Positions 1 to 7,172 of a DNA stretch of 26,630 nucleotides are shown in pieces. The notes beneath the pieces were generated by a model. The model saw only the letters and a list, made by a program, of their open reading frames with translations, ran no database searches and was not told the DNA's origin. Within the stretch, counting starts at the first letter, position 1. Each line of letters starts with the position of its first letter. The DNA is from Bacteroidetes bacterium UBA6491 (lineage in GTDB: Bacteria; Bacteroidota; Bacteroidia; NS11-12g; UBA9320). The stretch lies in the NCBI GenBank assembly GCA_002436505.1, contig DJML01000064.1:6990-33619 (forward strand). The letters run 5' to 3'. The position numbers were made by a program, and so were the translations under genes.

Positions 1-66
1 AGCTATGCGAGCAATCTGTCCGTGTTCAAATACCAGTGGTCAAATAAAGAAAGGATAGTCGACGGG
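1..66. other. Window edge with no assignable gene
   Basis: Two plus-strand frames enter open from the left edge. One ends at a TAA at 45-47 and would give a 14-residue tail finishing VQIPVVK. The other ends at a TAA at 85-87 and would overlap the 3' end of the Crp/Fnr gene. Either could be the C-terminus of a convergent gene to the left. A universal stress protein is a common Crp/Fnr neighbour in Bacteroidota, but nothing here is long enough to identify. Confidence 0.25.
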
Positions 67-735
67 TCAATCGTACATTTCGCTTAAACGCTTTAAACCC
101 GGTCTGTTAAGAATATGAATAATTGTTCCGTCCGTCTTAACAAGGTTGTCTTTCCTGAACTCAGAAATGAGCCGGTTCACTGTCTCTTTGGCTGTACCCA
201 CAAAACTTGCCAGGTCTGAACGTGTGAGGTACAAAGAGTGTGGTGAGGCAATATCAGAATTGAATTTATCCGAAAGTACCACCAAAGCGTCCGCCAGTCT
301 GCCGCGAACAGGTTTATAGGCCATGGCCGTAATTTTCTCTTCCGCCTGCTGCAGGTTCATTGAAAGCAACCGGAGAAACATTTCATTTAACTCCTGTTTC
401 TGATGTACCAGTGCAAAAAGTTCATGTTTTGGAATGAACATGAGTGTCGACTCCTCCAAAGTTCTGGCCGAACATGTGTGCCGTGTTCCGGCAAAAAGTT
501 CTGTTATACTCAGCATTTCCTTCGGAATGGCGATTCTGGTAATCTGCTCCTTGCCGTCACTACCAGCGCGACTTAGTTTTACCTTGCCCGTTATCACAAA
601 ATACATCCCTATCGGAGAACTGTCCTCATTAAAGATGTACTGCCCTTTTCTGTACTTCAACAGATCACTGTAACCACTCAAAAGTTCGATCAACTGTCGT
701 GGTTCCATAAACGTAGTTCGATGTTCCTGTAGCAT
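67..735 (-). CDS. Crp/Fnr family transcriptional regulator
   Basis: This 222-aa protein has the usual length and two-part layout of the Crp/Fnr family. Residues about 15-125 form a cyclic-nucleotide-binding-like beta-roll, with YFVITGKVKLSR and the IPKEMLSITELFAG segment. Residues about 165-215 form a winged helix-turn-helix with recognition segment LASFVGTAKETVNRLISEF. No cysteine cluster of the FNR iron-sulfur type is visible, so the ligand is unknown. The ATG at 735 is the first start; a second in-frame ATG at 708 is also possible and would remove nine residues. The gene stands alone, 241 nt downstream of the bactofilin-like gene on the same strand, and probably has its own promoter in that gap. 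The target genes cannot be read from the sequence. Confidence 0.9.
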   Translation of the reverse strand: MLQEHRTTFMEPRQLIELLSGYSDLLKYRKGQYIFNEDSSPIGMYFVITGKVKLSRAGSDGKEQITRIAIPKEMLSITELFAGTRHTCSARTLEESTLMFIPKHELFALVHQKQELNEMFLRLLSMNLQQAEEKITAMAYKPVRGRLADALVVLSDKFNSDIASPHSLYLTRSDLASFVGTAKETVNRLISEFRKDNLVKTDGTIIHILNRPGLKRLSEMYD

Positions 736-882
736 AACGGATAAAATTAGACCTCAACCAAAACTTAATAGCAAATCATGGTGACAGCAAGTTCCTAAGT
801 TACCGAAAAAATATGGAATGAAAACAACCTTTCACTTCAAATTCAACGGTAGAAAAAAGGTCAGGTACCATACCAACACTGG

Positions 883-922
883 TTGTCCACAGGCGTTCTG
901 TTAATCCACATTTTAATCCACT
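883..922 (+). repeat. Cluster of three TCCAC-containing nonamers, DnaA-box-like
   Basis: Three related nonamers lie in 40 nt: TTGTCCACA (883-891), TAATCCACA (902-910) and TAATCCACT (914-922). The first two each differ by one base from the DnaA box TTATCCACA. They lie in the gap between the Crp/Fnr gene and the bactofilin-like gene. There is no dnaA, dnaN or other origin gene nearby, so a regulatory role or chance is as likely as DnaA binding. Confidence 0.25.
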
Positions 923-976
923 GATAATGAAAGATCAGCCTTCAGGATCAACAAATCCAATGGGCAATCCGAGAAC

Positions 977-2176
977 TTATTCTTTTACTTCTTCTGGCTT
1001 TTTTAACACCAGTATATTCAGCAATGTTCCAAAAGCCATTGAAATTACGATCAGGTTTACGAGCAATCCTGCAGCCGGGATAAAGAGAATTATTCTCAAT
1101 CCTAAGAACAAGAGGGCAGCGATGAGTATAACCATCCAGTTATTCCATTTCTTATTGTACTTGTATTTGAACCAGTTTGCCCACATCACCGAAGTAATGG
1201 AGAATGCGAACAGTGCACTGAATCCTACCAAAGACATCAGCAGCAGACCTATTGGAATGCCGATAATGGTTACCATAAAGAACACAGCAAGCAATGGTAA
1301 GCCTATGAAATAAAGCACACCGTAGCCAAAATTTCTCACATATGCTCCTGACACGTCCATGGCAGCTTTCTCAAACACTTTTCTGAACAGAAGCTGCAAT
1401 AGAAGGATAACGAGGAACACCGACAATGTAAAAAATAACCAGAAACCGGCCAGACCGGCGCCAAATGACTTCCAGTTAATGTCTTTGCCTTCTATTTTAA
1501 GGCTTCTGTCATAGGTAGCTGTTGCACCGCTGAGGTAGGGTTCAAAATCAATTTCGCCATCTTCGGTCCAATACCTGACGTCACTTCTGAATCGTGCACC
1601 TTCTCCAAATTCGATCTCCATAGCAGAGAGTTCTGATGGGCCGTTGATCTCTCCATCGATCTTCAACTCTTCACAATCCACATCAACTTTTCCGTTCACA
1701 ATTCCATTCAGGGATACCTGGCCTCCTTTTATGATCACGTTTCCATTCACCTTTCCATTAACTACCACATATCCACCAAAAACAATTAGATCCCGTTCGA
1801 TGGTCACATCTTTATTGATCTCGATCAAACCTCCGAATATGATCAGGTCTCCTTTTACATTTCCAAGCACATTGATGTTCTCGCCAAAGAGTTTTGCATC
1901 GTCCAGCACCGGTGAATTAACCAACAGATCAGAGCCTGCCAGCATGATATCACCATGAACCGTGTCATTGACGGATATTTTTCCCGCTGCGACGACCAGA
2001 TCACCGTAAATTACGCTATTCGAAGTCACAGACGCTGCGGCTGCGTACAGGTCATTATCAATGTCCTTGTTGAGCACCACGTCACGGTCCGCTTTAAAAT
2101 CAGCGCCGTTCACAGGAAATGAAATTATAGCCGTAGCGAAGGCCAGGATCAGATTTTTGAATGTTTTCTTTTTCAT
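977..2176 (-). CDS. Exported bactofilin-like beta-helix protein with C-terminal membrane domain
   Basis: The 399-aa protein begins with a signal peptide (about residues 1-24, ending VNGA). Residues about 30-215 are short Gly/Val/Ile/Asn-rich repeats such as VKGDLIIFGG and VNGNVIIKGG, the pattern of bactofilin-type right-handed beta-helices. From about residue 235 to the end there are several hydrophobic segments, probably four to five membrane helices, including a Gly/Pro-rich one (IIGIPIGLLLMSLVG). This is not a classical short cytoplasmic bactofilin: the signal peptide places the helix in the periplasm, with the C-terminus in the inner membrane. It is last in a tight minus-strand set, 21 nt after the phosphoribosyltransferase gene. 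The molecular function is unknown; a role in envelope organisation is inferred from the fold only. Confidence 0.8.
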   Translation of the reverse strand: MKKKTFKNLILAFATAIISFPVNGADFKADRDVVLNKDIDNDLYAAAASVTSNSVIYGDLVVAAGKISVNDTVHGDIMLAGSDLLVNSPVLDDAKLFGENINVLGNVKGDLIIFGGLIEINKDVTIERDLIVFGGYVVVNGKVNGNVIIKGGQVSLNGIVNGKVDVDCEELKIDGEINGPSELSAMEIEFGEGARFRSDVRYWTEDGEIDFEPYLSGATATYDRSLKIEGKDINWKSFGAGLAGFWLFFTLSVFLVILLLQLLFRKVFEKAAMDVSGAYVRNFGYGVLYFIGLPLLAVFFMVTIIGIPIGLLLMSLVGFSALFAFSITSVMWANWFKYKYNKKWNNWMVILIAALLFLGLRIILFIPAAGLLVNLIVISMAFGTLLNILVLKKPEEVKE

Positions 2177-2197
2177 AGCATTAATTTTTAGTTCCGG

Positions 2198-2842
2198 TTA
2201 ATCGAAAGAAAAGACCTTATTGGTATCTGTCAGAATATCTTTCACTTCCTCGTCGGACACTTGTGAGAAGTCGTCGTAATAAACTCCAATAGCGTAAAGA
2301 TCGGAATATATACCTAAGCAAATAATTTTATCGACGAATGGTTCAAGTTCTCTGATGGTTCTGGTCGGGCCGACCGGGACGGCAACTATGATCTTGTCCG
2401 GGCGCTCATCTTCAAGCAACTGCAATGCAGCCTTTATCGTCCTTCCTGTAGCTATACCATCATCCACAACGATGACGGTTTTATCTTTTACGGCTACCGG
2501 TTCTTTGTCTCCAAAGTATTTCCTGTATCTGACGTTAAGCAGGTCTCTGATCTCCTTGGTCTTCTTTTCGATGTAATCTTTGCCAACACCCGCATCGCTT
2601 TCCAAAACACGACCTTTCATGCTGACGGCACCTATGGCATATTCCGAATTGCCGGGATGACCGATCTTTTTCACCATGATCACATCCAGCGGTACATTTA
2701 GTTCACGGGCGATCACAGCGCCCGGAACGACTCCACCCCTCGGAAGTGCAAGCACAACGACATTCTCCCTCCCTTTGTATTCGCTGAGTTCACCGGCAAG
2801 TTGCCAGCCGGCATCTACCCGATTCCTGAACCTAACATTCAT
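2198..2842 (-). CDS. Phosphoribosyltransferase domain protein (COG1926-like)
   Basis: The 214-aa protein carries the type I phosphoribosyltransferase PRPP loop, VIVVDDGIATGRT, preceded by two acidic residues as in the family. The N-terminal LALPRGGVVPGAVIA is typical of the COG1926 'predicted phosphoribosyltransferase' group, whose substrate is unknown. I chose the ATG at 2842, which lies one base after the TGA (2846-2844) of the upstream gene. A longer open frame reaches back to 2929, but its extra 29 residues overlap the upstream gene and are Arg/Asn-rich and unlike the family. The near-abutting stop and start suggest translational coupling with the upstream Tyr/Trp-rich protein. Nothing in the motif separates purine, pyrimidine or other substrates. 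Confidence 0.85.
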   Translation of the reverse strand: MNVRFRNRVDAGWQLAGELSEYKGRENVVVLALPRGGVVPGAVIARELNVPLDVIMVKKIGHPGNSEYAIGAVSMKGRVLESDAGVGKDYIEKKTKEIRDLLNVRYRKYFGDKEPVAVKDKTVIVVDDGIATGRTIKAALQLLEDERPDKIIVAVPVGPTRTIRELEPFVDKIICLGIYSDLYAIGVYYDDFSQVSDEEVKDILTDTNKVFSFD

Positions 2843-2843
2843 T

Positions 2844-4514
2844 TCATCTTGGCTGAACCTTATCTTTTCTAGGTGCCTGTTTGGTCGGCGCTTGTTGTTT
2901 CGCCGGAGCCCTCTGTTGCACAGGAGCATCTCTTTTCGCCGGAGCAGCAGGTTTTTGGCTGGGGACTGGCGTTCTCCTTTCCGGTACTTTTATATCTTTC
3001 TGCTGGCGTTCCCAGGTATTGTTATGGTAATCCCACCCTCTGATGATCTCCTTTTGGTTTGTCTTTTTCTGCTGGTCAGGTCTTGATGGAGGGGTAACGA
3101 CCTTTCTTTTCTCTATGACCGGTTGATCAGGCTTTGCCGGTCTGTCAATTTTACCGGGCCTTGCTGCCGGGTGTTGTTCAGCTTTTGGCCGAACAGGTCT
3201 TGTTTCCTGTTTCTCCGACAGCATGGGTTTCATGGCCGGGTATTTATCTGCATTATCCTTCAGGAATTCGCGCTGGCTCGGTACAGGGGTCTGTCCTCTT
3301 GCTTCGATTACCTTTTTATCGTAATCTTCCCGGTAATGACCATAATCCTGTATTCGCTTTACTCTTCCTTCATCCTCAGTCATAAAATTGCGTGGGACCT
3401 GTGGCGTCACTTCACGTTCCCAATGACGAACAACTGTGGTCACGCTTGATCTAGACCGTCGGTGATGGTGGTAATGCCTGATGTACTGGTCCGTAAAATG
3501 CGGATATCTGTGAAAATGGTGCGCATGCTCAAAATGCCAGTGCACGAATGTTGTTGAAGGCAAACCGATGATCACCACGGTTCTGTTGGGACCATAATAA
3601 TAACCCCAGTGGTACCACCATGGGTATTCGTACCAGTACGGATATGAATACCAGTACGGGTATCCATACCAGTAAGGATAAGGATGCCAGTAAGACTGCA
3701 CATAGATCGTATTCATATCCACCTCACCGTAATATTGGCCCGGCCTGTAGCCTTCTTCATCCGCAAACTCCTGCGCGGCTGCTTCATAGTCTTTCATGGC
3801 CTGAGAATCGCTCTCAAGGCTTTCTTTCCATTCATTCAGTTCCCTGGTCTTCTCTTCGGCAAGCTCGGTATTTAACCTGTCCAGTTCATTCATGAGCCAA
3901 ACGGGGTCCCTGGTATAAATATCTCCAAGGAGAATGGTCATGTTAATGTTCTCATTGAGCAGGGACAAAACCTCCGGTAGTCCGACCAGTTCCATGGCGG
4001 CTTTCTGAATGTCGGTTCCGTAAGGTGCTATAAGCACTGTAAAATTAGCCTCAGAACGAGCGGTAAGTTCATTGATCTCATTTAACGTGTTGAAGTAATG
4101 CTTGTTCAGGAAAGATGCGTTCTGCCGGACAGATTCCGGGTAATCCCCTTTATCAAGGATATCCTTCAAGGCCGACTCCTTACGTTTTTCCCCTGAGTTG
4201 CAGATTTCACCGACCAGATCAGGGAACCTGACAAGATCATAGATCTTCTTCTGAACATCAAATTCCAGGTCACTCATAATTTCTTTGAATTCAGCAGCGC
4301 TGTTTTCCTGGATCTTACTTAAGCGAACAAGGATCTCCGGATTAGCGGAAACCAGAAGGATTTCTTCCCTTTGCTCTTTCGGGTAAAGGGCAATGGCCTC
4401 AACAACCATTTGTTCATCTTCACTGAGTTGATTCAGCGGTTCTTCGGTCTGACCAAATGCCAGATTACTTAGACTTATTACCGTAATAAGTAAAAATGTA
4501 ACAGGCGATTTCAT
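2844..4514 (-). CDS. Exported Tyr/Trp- and His-rich protein with basic Pro-rich tail, faintly DUF3300-like
   Basis: I start this 556-aa protein at the ATG at 4514, because it gives a clean signal peptide (MKSPVTFLLITV, cleaved near LAFGQ); an in-frame ATG at 4544 would add ten residues. Residues about 20-260 are mainly helical and acidic, and include the phrase IALYP that is also seen in DUF3300 proteins. Residues about 271-301 are five hexapeptide units of the form YW-x-YP. Residues about 320-352 form a His/Arg-rich cluster. Residues about 400-556 are a low-complexity Pro/Lys/Gln/Ala-rich, strongly basic tail. The protein is probably periplasmic or on the outer membrane. I do not recognise a function. 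It heads the set with the phosphoribosyltransferase and the bactofilin-like gene. Confidence 0.75.
   Translation of the reverse strand: MKSPVTFLLITVISLSNLAFGQTEEPLNQLSEDEQMVVEAIALYPKEQREEILLVSANPEILVRLSKIQENSAAEFKEIMSDLEFDVQKKIYDLVRFPDLVGEICNSGEKRKESALKDILDKGDYPESVRQNASFLNKHYFNTLNEINELTARSEANFTVLIAPYGTDIQKAAMELVGLPEVLSLLNENINMTILLGDIYTRDPVWLMNELDRLNTELAEEKTRELNEWKESLESDSQAMKDYEAAAQEFADEEGYRPGQYYGEVDMNTIYVQSYWHPYPYWYGYPYWYSYPYWYEYPWWYHWGYYYGPNRTVVIIGLPSTTFVHWHFEHAHHFHRYPHFTDQYIRHYHHHRRSRSSVTTVVRHWEREVTPQVPRNFMTEDEGRVKRIQDYGHYREDYDKKVIEARGQTPVPSQREFLKDNADKYPAMKPMLSEKQETRPVRPKAEQHPAARPGKIDRPAKPDQPVIEKRKVVTPPSRPDQQKKTNQKEIIRGWDYHNNTWERQQKDIKVPERRTPVPSQKPAAPAKRDAPVQQRAPAKQQAPTKQAPRKDKVQPR
3613..3702 (-). 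repeat. Five tandem 18-nt units encoding aromatic hexapeptides
   Basis: Five consecutive 18-nt units start at 3613, 3631, 3649, 3667 and 3685, each beginning taccag or a close variant. They lie in frame in the exported protein and encode hexapeptides rich in Tyr, Trp and Pro (YWYGYP, YWYSYP, YWYEYP). The outer units have diverged most. This is a coding repeat that can expand or contract by slippage; it has no spacers and is not a CRISPR array. Confidence 0.75.
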
Positions 4515-4633
4515 ACTATTTTCAATGGTCAGGCTAAGGTACATTTACAATAGCAGAAACAATGAAAGTCAGCGTGTGAGATATATCATAAGAAATGCCG
4601 TTAAAAACAGCTTTTCAGGCGTAAAATTTGATC

Positions 4634-4664
4634 AAATAAAAAAAGGCAGGAATTAACCTGCCTT
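4634..4664 (-). terminator. Rho-independent terminator
   Basis: An 8-bp perfect stem, AAGGCAGG (4643-4650) with CCTGCCTT (4657-4664), has a 6-nt loop and is followed on the minus strand by a run of Ts (As at 4638-4644 and before on the plus strand). The T-run is on one side only, so it acts on leftward transcripts. It lies about 260 nt past the fhs stop, which is far for an fhs terminator and close to ideal for a short RNA starting near 4835. Confidence 0.85.
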
Positions 4665-4836
4665 CGTTGCTGGAATACCGTGCGTTAACTATCCTTCCTT
4701 AACGGCTGACAGACAGGCCCTTCGACCCCGCTCAGCATTCTCAACCTATTCAATGACCTTTACCTACCCCGCACGTTCTTTTTTGGATTGCTCCAATCAG
4801 TTTACGAGCGCTAGTGAGTGGTGAGTATCAAAGAAC
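4643..4836 (-). ncRNA. Candidate structured small RNA of unknown family
   Basis: Between a promoter-like box (4841-4848) and the strong minus-strand terminator there is no credible reading frame. The stretch instead holds nested inverted repeats: CGTGCG 4679-4684 with CGCACG 4770-4775 (outer), CGTTAA 4683-4688 with TTAACG 4699-4704, GCTGA 4705-4709 with TCAGC 4732-4736, and GATTG 4786-4790 with CAATC 4794-4798. The first two overlap by two bases, so they would form a junction with a shortened outer helix. The predicted transcript is about 190-200 nt, the size range of 6S RNA, but I see no diagnostic 6S feature. It could instead be an fhs 3' UTR or a repeat-element remnant. Confidence 0.4.
4720..4735. 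repeat. REP-like palindromic repeat core
   Basis: The 16-nt segment cttcgaccccgctcag resembles the short palindromic core (CTTCGACxxxGCTCAG) that I recall as dispersed in many copies in Bacteroidota and other environmental genomes. Flanking GCTGA (4705-4709) and TCAGC (4732-4736) would pair and enclose it. Only one copy is in this window, so its repeat status rests on memory of the motif and not on copies seen here. Confidence 0.4.
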
Positions 4837-4840
4837 AATT

Positions 4841-4848
4841 CAAATGTA
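4841..4848 (-). promoter_or_regulatory. Promoter -7 box (TACATTTG) for the candidate small RNA
   Basis: On the minus strand this is an exact match to the Bacteroidota -7 element TAnnTTTG. A TTTG lies 15 nt upstream (4864-4867 on the complement), a little closer than the usual 17-23 nt for the -33 element. The predicted start is near 4835, giving an RNA of about 200 nt up to the terminator. Confidence 0.35.
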
Positions 4849-4879
4849 TGTCTTGAAAAAGGTCAAATAAATAACCTGT

Positions 4880-4897
4880 GTCACTCATGTGAGTGAC
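4880..4897. promoter_or_regulatory. 18-nt inverted repeat 30 nt after the fhs stop
   Basis: GTCACTCA and TGAGTGAC are perfect inverted arms around a central TG. There is no adjacent T-run in either direction, so it is not a standard intrinsic terminator. It may stabilise the fhs mRNA 3' end, or be an operator upstream of the candidate small RNA promoter at 4841-4848. Confidence 0.35.
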
Positions 4898-4926
4898 TTT
4901 AGTCATCATTTTGACGATGAATACCC

Positions 4927-6594
4927 TTACGACAATCCGCTTATGACCCCGTTTTTGTCAATGTCCATGTGCTCAGAAGCAGGTACCGCAGGCAAACCTG
5001 GCATACGCATCATGTTTCCGAGGATCGGGATAAGGAATCCTGCCCCGGCTGCGATCTCAAATTCTCTTACCGTTATGGTAAAATTGGTAGGCCTGCCGAT
5101 GAGCTTTTCATTGTCGGACAGTGACTTCTGTGTTTTTGCCATGCAGATCGGCAATTCGGAAAGCCCGAGGTTTGCTATCCTACGCAGTCCGAGTTTCGCT
5201 TCAGCGCTGTATTCAACCCTGTCAGCTCCATATATTTCCTTGGCTATGATGTGTATCTTCTCTTCCACAGAAAGTTTCCAGTTATAAAGCGGGCTGAAAT
5301 TGTTCTTTCCCGATTCGATCACTTCAACTACTGCTGTTGCCAGATCCTTTGTTCCTTCACCACCGTGCGCCCAGCCTTTGCTCAAGACTGCTTTAACGCC
5401 CATGTCAGCACATTTTTTCACTACCAGTTCAATTTCCTCATCCGTATCTGAAATGAAGTTATTAATTGCTACGACAGGTGTCAACCCGAATTTCTTTGAG
5501 TTTTCAATATGTTTTGCCAGGTTCTCAAATCCTTTCTCTACCCTATCAAGGCTTGGTGTATTGTATTCATCCGCAGGAGAACCACCGTGATGGCGGAGTG
5601 CTCTGATAGTAGCAACAAGTACCAGTGCTTTAGGCTTCAGATCGCCGTGGCCACATTTGATGTTCAGGAATTTCTCTGCACCTAGATCAGCACCAAATCC
5701 TGCTTCTGTTACAACATAATCCGAAAGGGTCAATCCCATTTTTGTAGCTATAATGGTATTGGTACCCTGGGCTATATTGGCAAATGGACCGCCATGAATA
5801 ATTGCTGGGTTTCCTTCCAGTGTTTGTACCAGGTTCGGCTTGATGGCATCCTTCAGAAGGATGGCCATAGCATTTTCTGCATTCAGATCCCTTGCGTATA
5901 CCGGTTTACGGTCAAAAGTGAACCCGATAAAGATATTGCCCAGTTTATTTTTCAGATCTTCTATATCCTTTGACATGCAAAGAATCGCCATGATCTCAGA
6001 AGCAGCCGTTATATTAAAACCGTCTTCCCTTGGAATTCCGTTGCCCGTGCCGCCCAATCCGATCACAATTTGCCTTAAAGCACGGTCATTCATGTCGATC
6101 ACACGTTTCCAAAGTACCGTCCTTGGGTCAATGTTCAGGCTCCTTGTCTTACTCTGAATATTGTTATCGATCACTGCAGCTAAGAAGTTGTTTGCCTTTT
6201 CAACTGCAGAGAAATCGCCTGTAAAATGTAAATTGATGTCTTCCATCGGAACCACCTGTGAGTGACCGCCACCGGCAGCTCCCCCTTTGATACCGAATAC
6301 CGGACCCAAAGATGGTTCACGGAGTACCACGGTCGCCTTTTTCCCGATCTTGTTAAGGCCTTCGGTTAGTCCAATAGATACTGTGGTTTTACCTTCACCT
6401 GCCGGTGTAGGAGTTAATGCCGATACCAAAATAAGGGTATTGCTATTGACTTTCTGATCATCGATAAGCGACAAAGGAAGCTTTGCTTTGTACTTCCCGT
6501 ACATTTCGATGTCATCTTCTTTTACATTAAGTTTTCCGGCGATTTCCCGGATGTGCTTCATCTGCACCTTCTGAGCAATTTCGAGATCTGTCAT
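4927..6594 (-). CDS. fhs: Formate-tetrahydrofolate ligase
   Basis: This enzyme makes 10-formyl-tetrahydrofolate from formate, tetrahydrofolate and ATP in the cytoplasm, feeding purine and one-carbon metabolism. From the ATG at 6594 it is 555 aa, the usual family length. An open frame back to 6690 would add 32 residues with no family match. Visible motifs are the P-loop PTPAGEGKTT (residues 62-71), the REPSLGPVFG-IKGGAAGGG stretch (about 93-110), GDFSAVEKANN (about 126) and a C-terminal AGAGF-PILGNMMRMPGLP segment. It is a complete monofunctional enzyme with no frameshift. The gene stands alone and diverges from the DUF1573 gene. It is followed by an inverted repeat at 4880-4897 and, further on, the terminator at 4643-4664. 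Confidence 0.97.
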   Translation of the reverse strand: MTDLEIAQKVQMKHIREIAGKLNVKEDDIEMYGKYKAKLPLSLIDDQKVNSNTLILVSALTPTPAGEGKTTVSIGLTEGLNKIGKKATVVLREPSLGPVFGIKGGAAGGGHSQVVPMEDINLHFTGDFSAVEKANNFLAAVIDNNIQSKTRSLNIDPRTVLWKRVIDMNDRALRQIVIGLGGTGNGIPREDGFNITAASEIMAILCMSKDIEDLKNKLGNIFIGFTFDRKPVYARDLNAENAMAILLKDAIKPNLVQTLEGNPAIIHGGPFANIAQGTNTIIATKMGLTLSDYVVTEAGFGADLGAEKFLNIKCGHGDLKPKALVLVATIRALRHHGGSPADEYNTPSLDRVEKGFENLAKHIENSKKFGLTPVVAINNFISDTDEEIELVVKKCADMGVKAVLSKGWAHGGEGTKDLATAVVEVIESGKNNFSPLYNWKLSVEEKIHIIAKEIYGADRVEYSAEAKLGLRRIANLGLSELPICMAKTQKSLSDNEKLIGRPTNFTITVREFEIAAGAGFLIPILGNMMRMPGLPAVPASEHMDIDKNGVISGLS

Positions 6595-6608
6595 TTTGAA
6601 ATTTTGCA

Positions 6609-6616
6609 CAAAAATA
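6609..6616 (-). promoter_or_regulatory. Promoter -7 box (TATTTTTG) upstream of fhs
   Basis: This is an exact TAnnTTTG match on the minus strand, 14 nt before the fhs ATG at 6594. No good TTG is seen at the -33 spacing. The leader would be very short, but the box lies inside the discarded N-terminal extension, which supports the 6594 start. Confidence 0.3.
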
Positions 6617-6781
6617 TTCAAATAGTTTAATTCCCCTGTTGAACCACTTGCTAAACCCATTTTTACGGCATAATCTTTGCAGCTGATCAATTGAACAAAA
6701 CGGTTGAACCGGAAGGTAATGGATTAATTATTTTACTGAAATGCAACAATTTACCTCCGACAACTGTCTAATATTGGAACA

Positions 6782-7165
6782 ATGAAACATAAACTCTTAT
6801 TAGGATCTCTGACCCTTTTCTTTATTCTTATCGCAAATTTTGCTCAAGGGCAGGCAAAAGTTGAATTTGTAGACAGTTCTGTATATGATTTCGGAGAGGT
6901 GTACATGGGGGATTCGGCCATCCATTACTTTAATTTTATCAATACAGGAAATAAGCAGCTTATCATTGATGAGGTAAAGACCACCTGCAGTTGTACCGCA
7001 TCAGACTGGCCTAGATACCCTATTCCTCCAAACGGGAAAGGCAGCATCCGTGTAAAATTCGATACCAATCAAAAGGACGAGGGAATGTATGCCAAAGGAG
7101 TGAATATGTATTCCAATGCCGGTGAGACCAACATGATCATTTACATTACGATCAAAAGGAAATAG
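6782..7165 (+). CDS. DUF1573 exported protein
   Basis: The 127-aa protein has a signal peptide (residues 1-22, ending FAQG) and then one DUF1573 domain. The family pattern is plain: YDFGEVYMGDSAIHYFNFINTG, then KTTCSCTASDWPRYPIPPNGKGSIRVKFDT. DUF1573 adopts an immunoglobulin-like (ASH/MSP-like) fold and is abundant in Bacteroidota, but its biochemical role is unknown. The paired cysteines in TCSCT are conserved in the family. The protein is probably periplasmic. The gene is transcribed alone, diverging from fhs and converging on the beta-barrel gene 7 nt away. No promoter matching the consensus closely was found; TAATATTG at 6771-6778 has one mismatch but lies too close to the start. Confidence 0.88.
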   Translation: MKHKLLLGSLTLFFILIANFAQGQAKVEFVDSSVYDFGEVYMGDSAIHYFNFINTGNKQLIIDEVKTTCSCTASDWPRYPIPPNGKGSIRVKFDTNQKDEGMYAKGVNMYSNAGETNMIIYITIKRK

Positions 7166-7172
7166 CAGAAAG

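Noticed and set aside
927..1958. Plus-strand open frames at 927-1313 and 1644-1958
   Set aside because: They lie opposite the bactofilin-like gene, follow its repeat composition and have no recognisable domain; shadows of the real gene.
2843..2929. N-terminal extension of the phosphoribosyltransferase to 2929
   Set aside because: It overlaps the upstream gene by 86 nt and gives an Arg/Asn-rich segment unlike the family; the ATG at 2842 fits the family.
3613..3702. Short direct repeats that might be a CRISPR array
   Set aside because: Five abutting 18-nt units with no spacers, in frame and encoding aromatic hexapeptides; a coding repeat.
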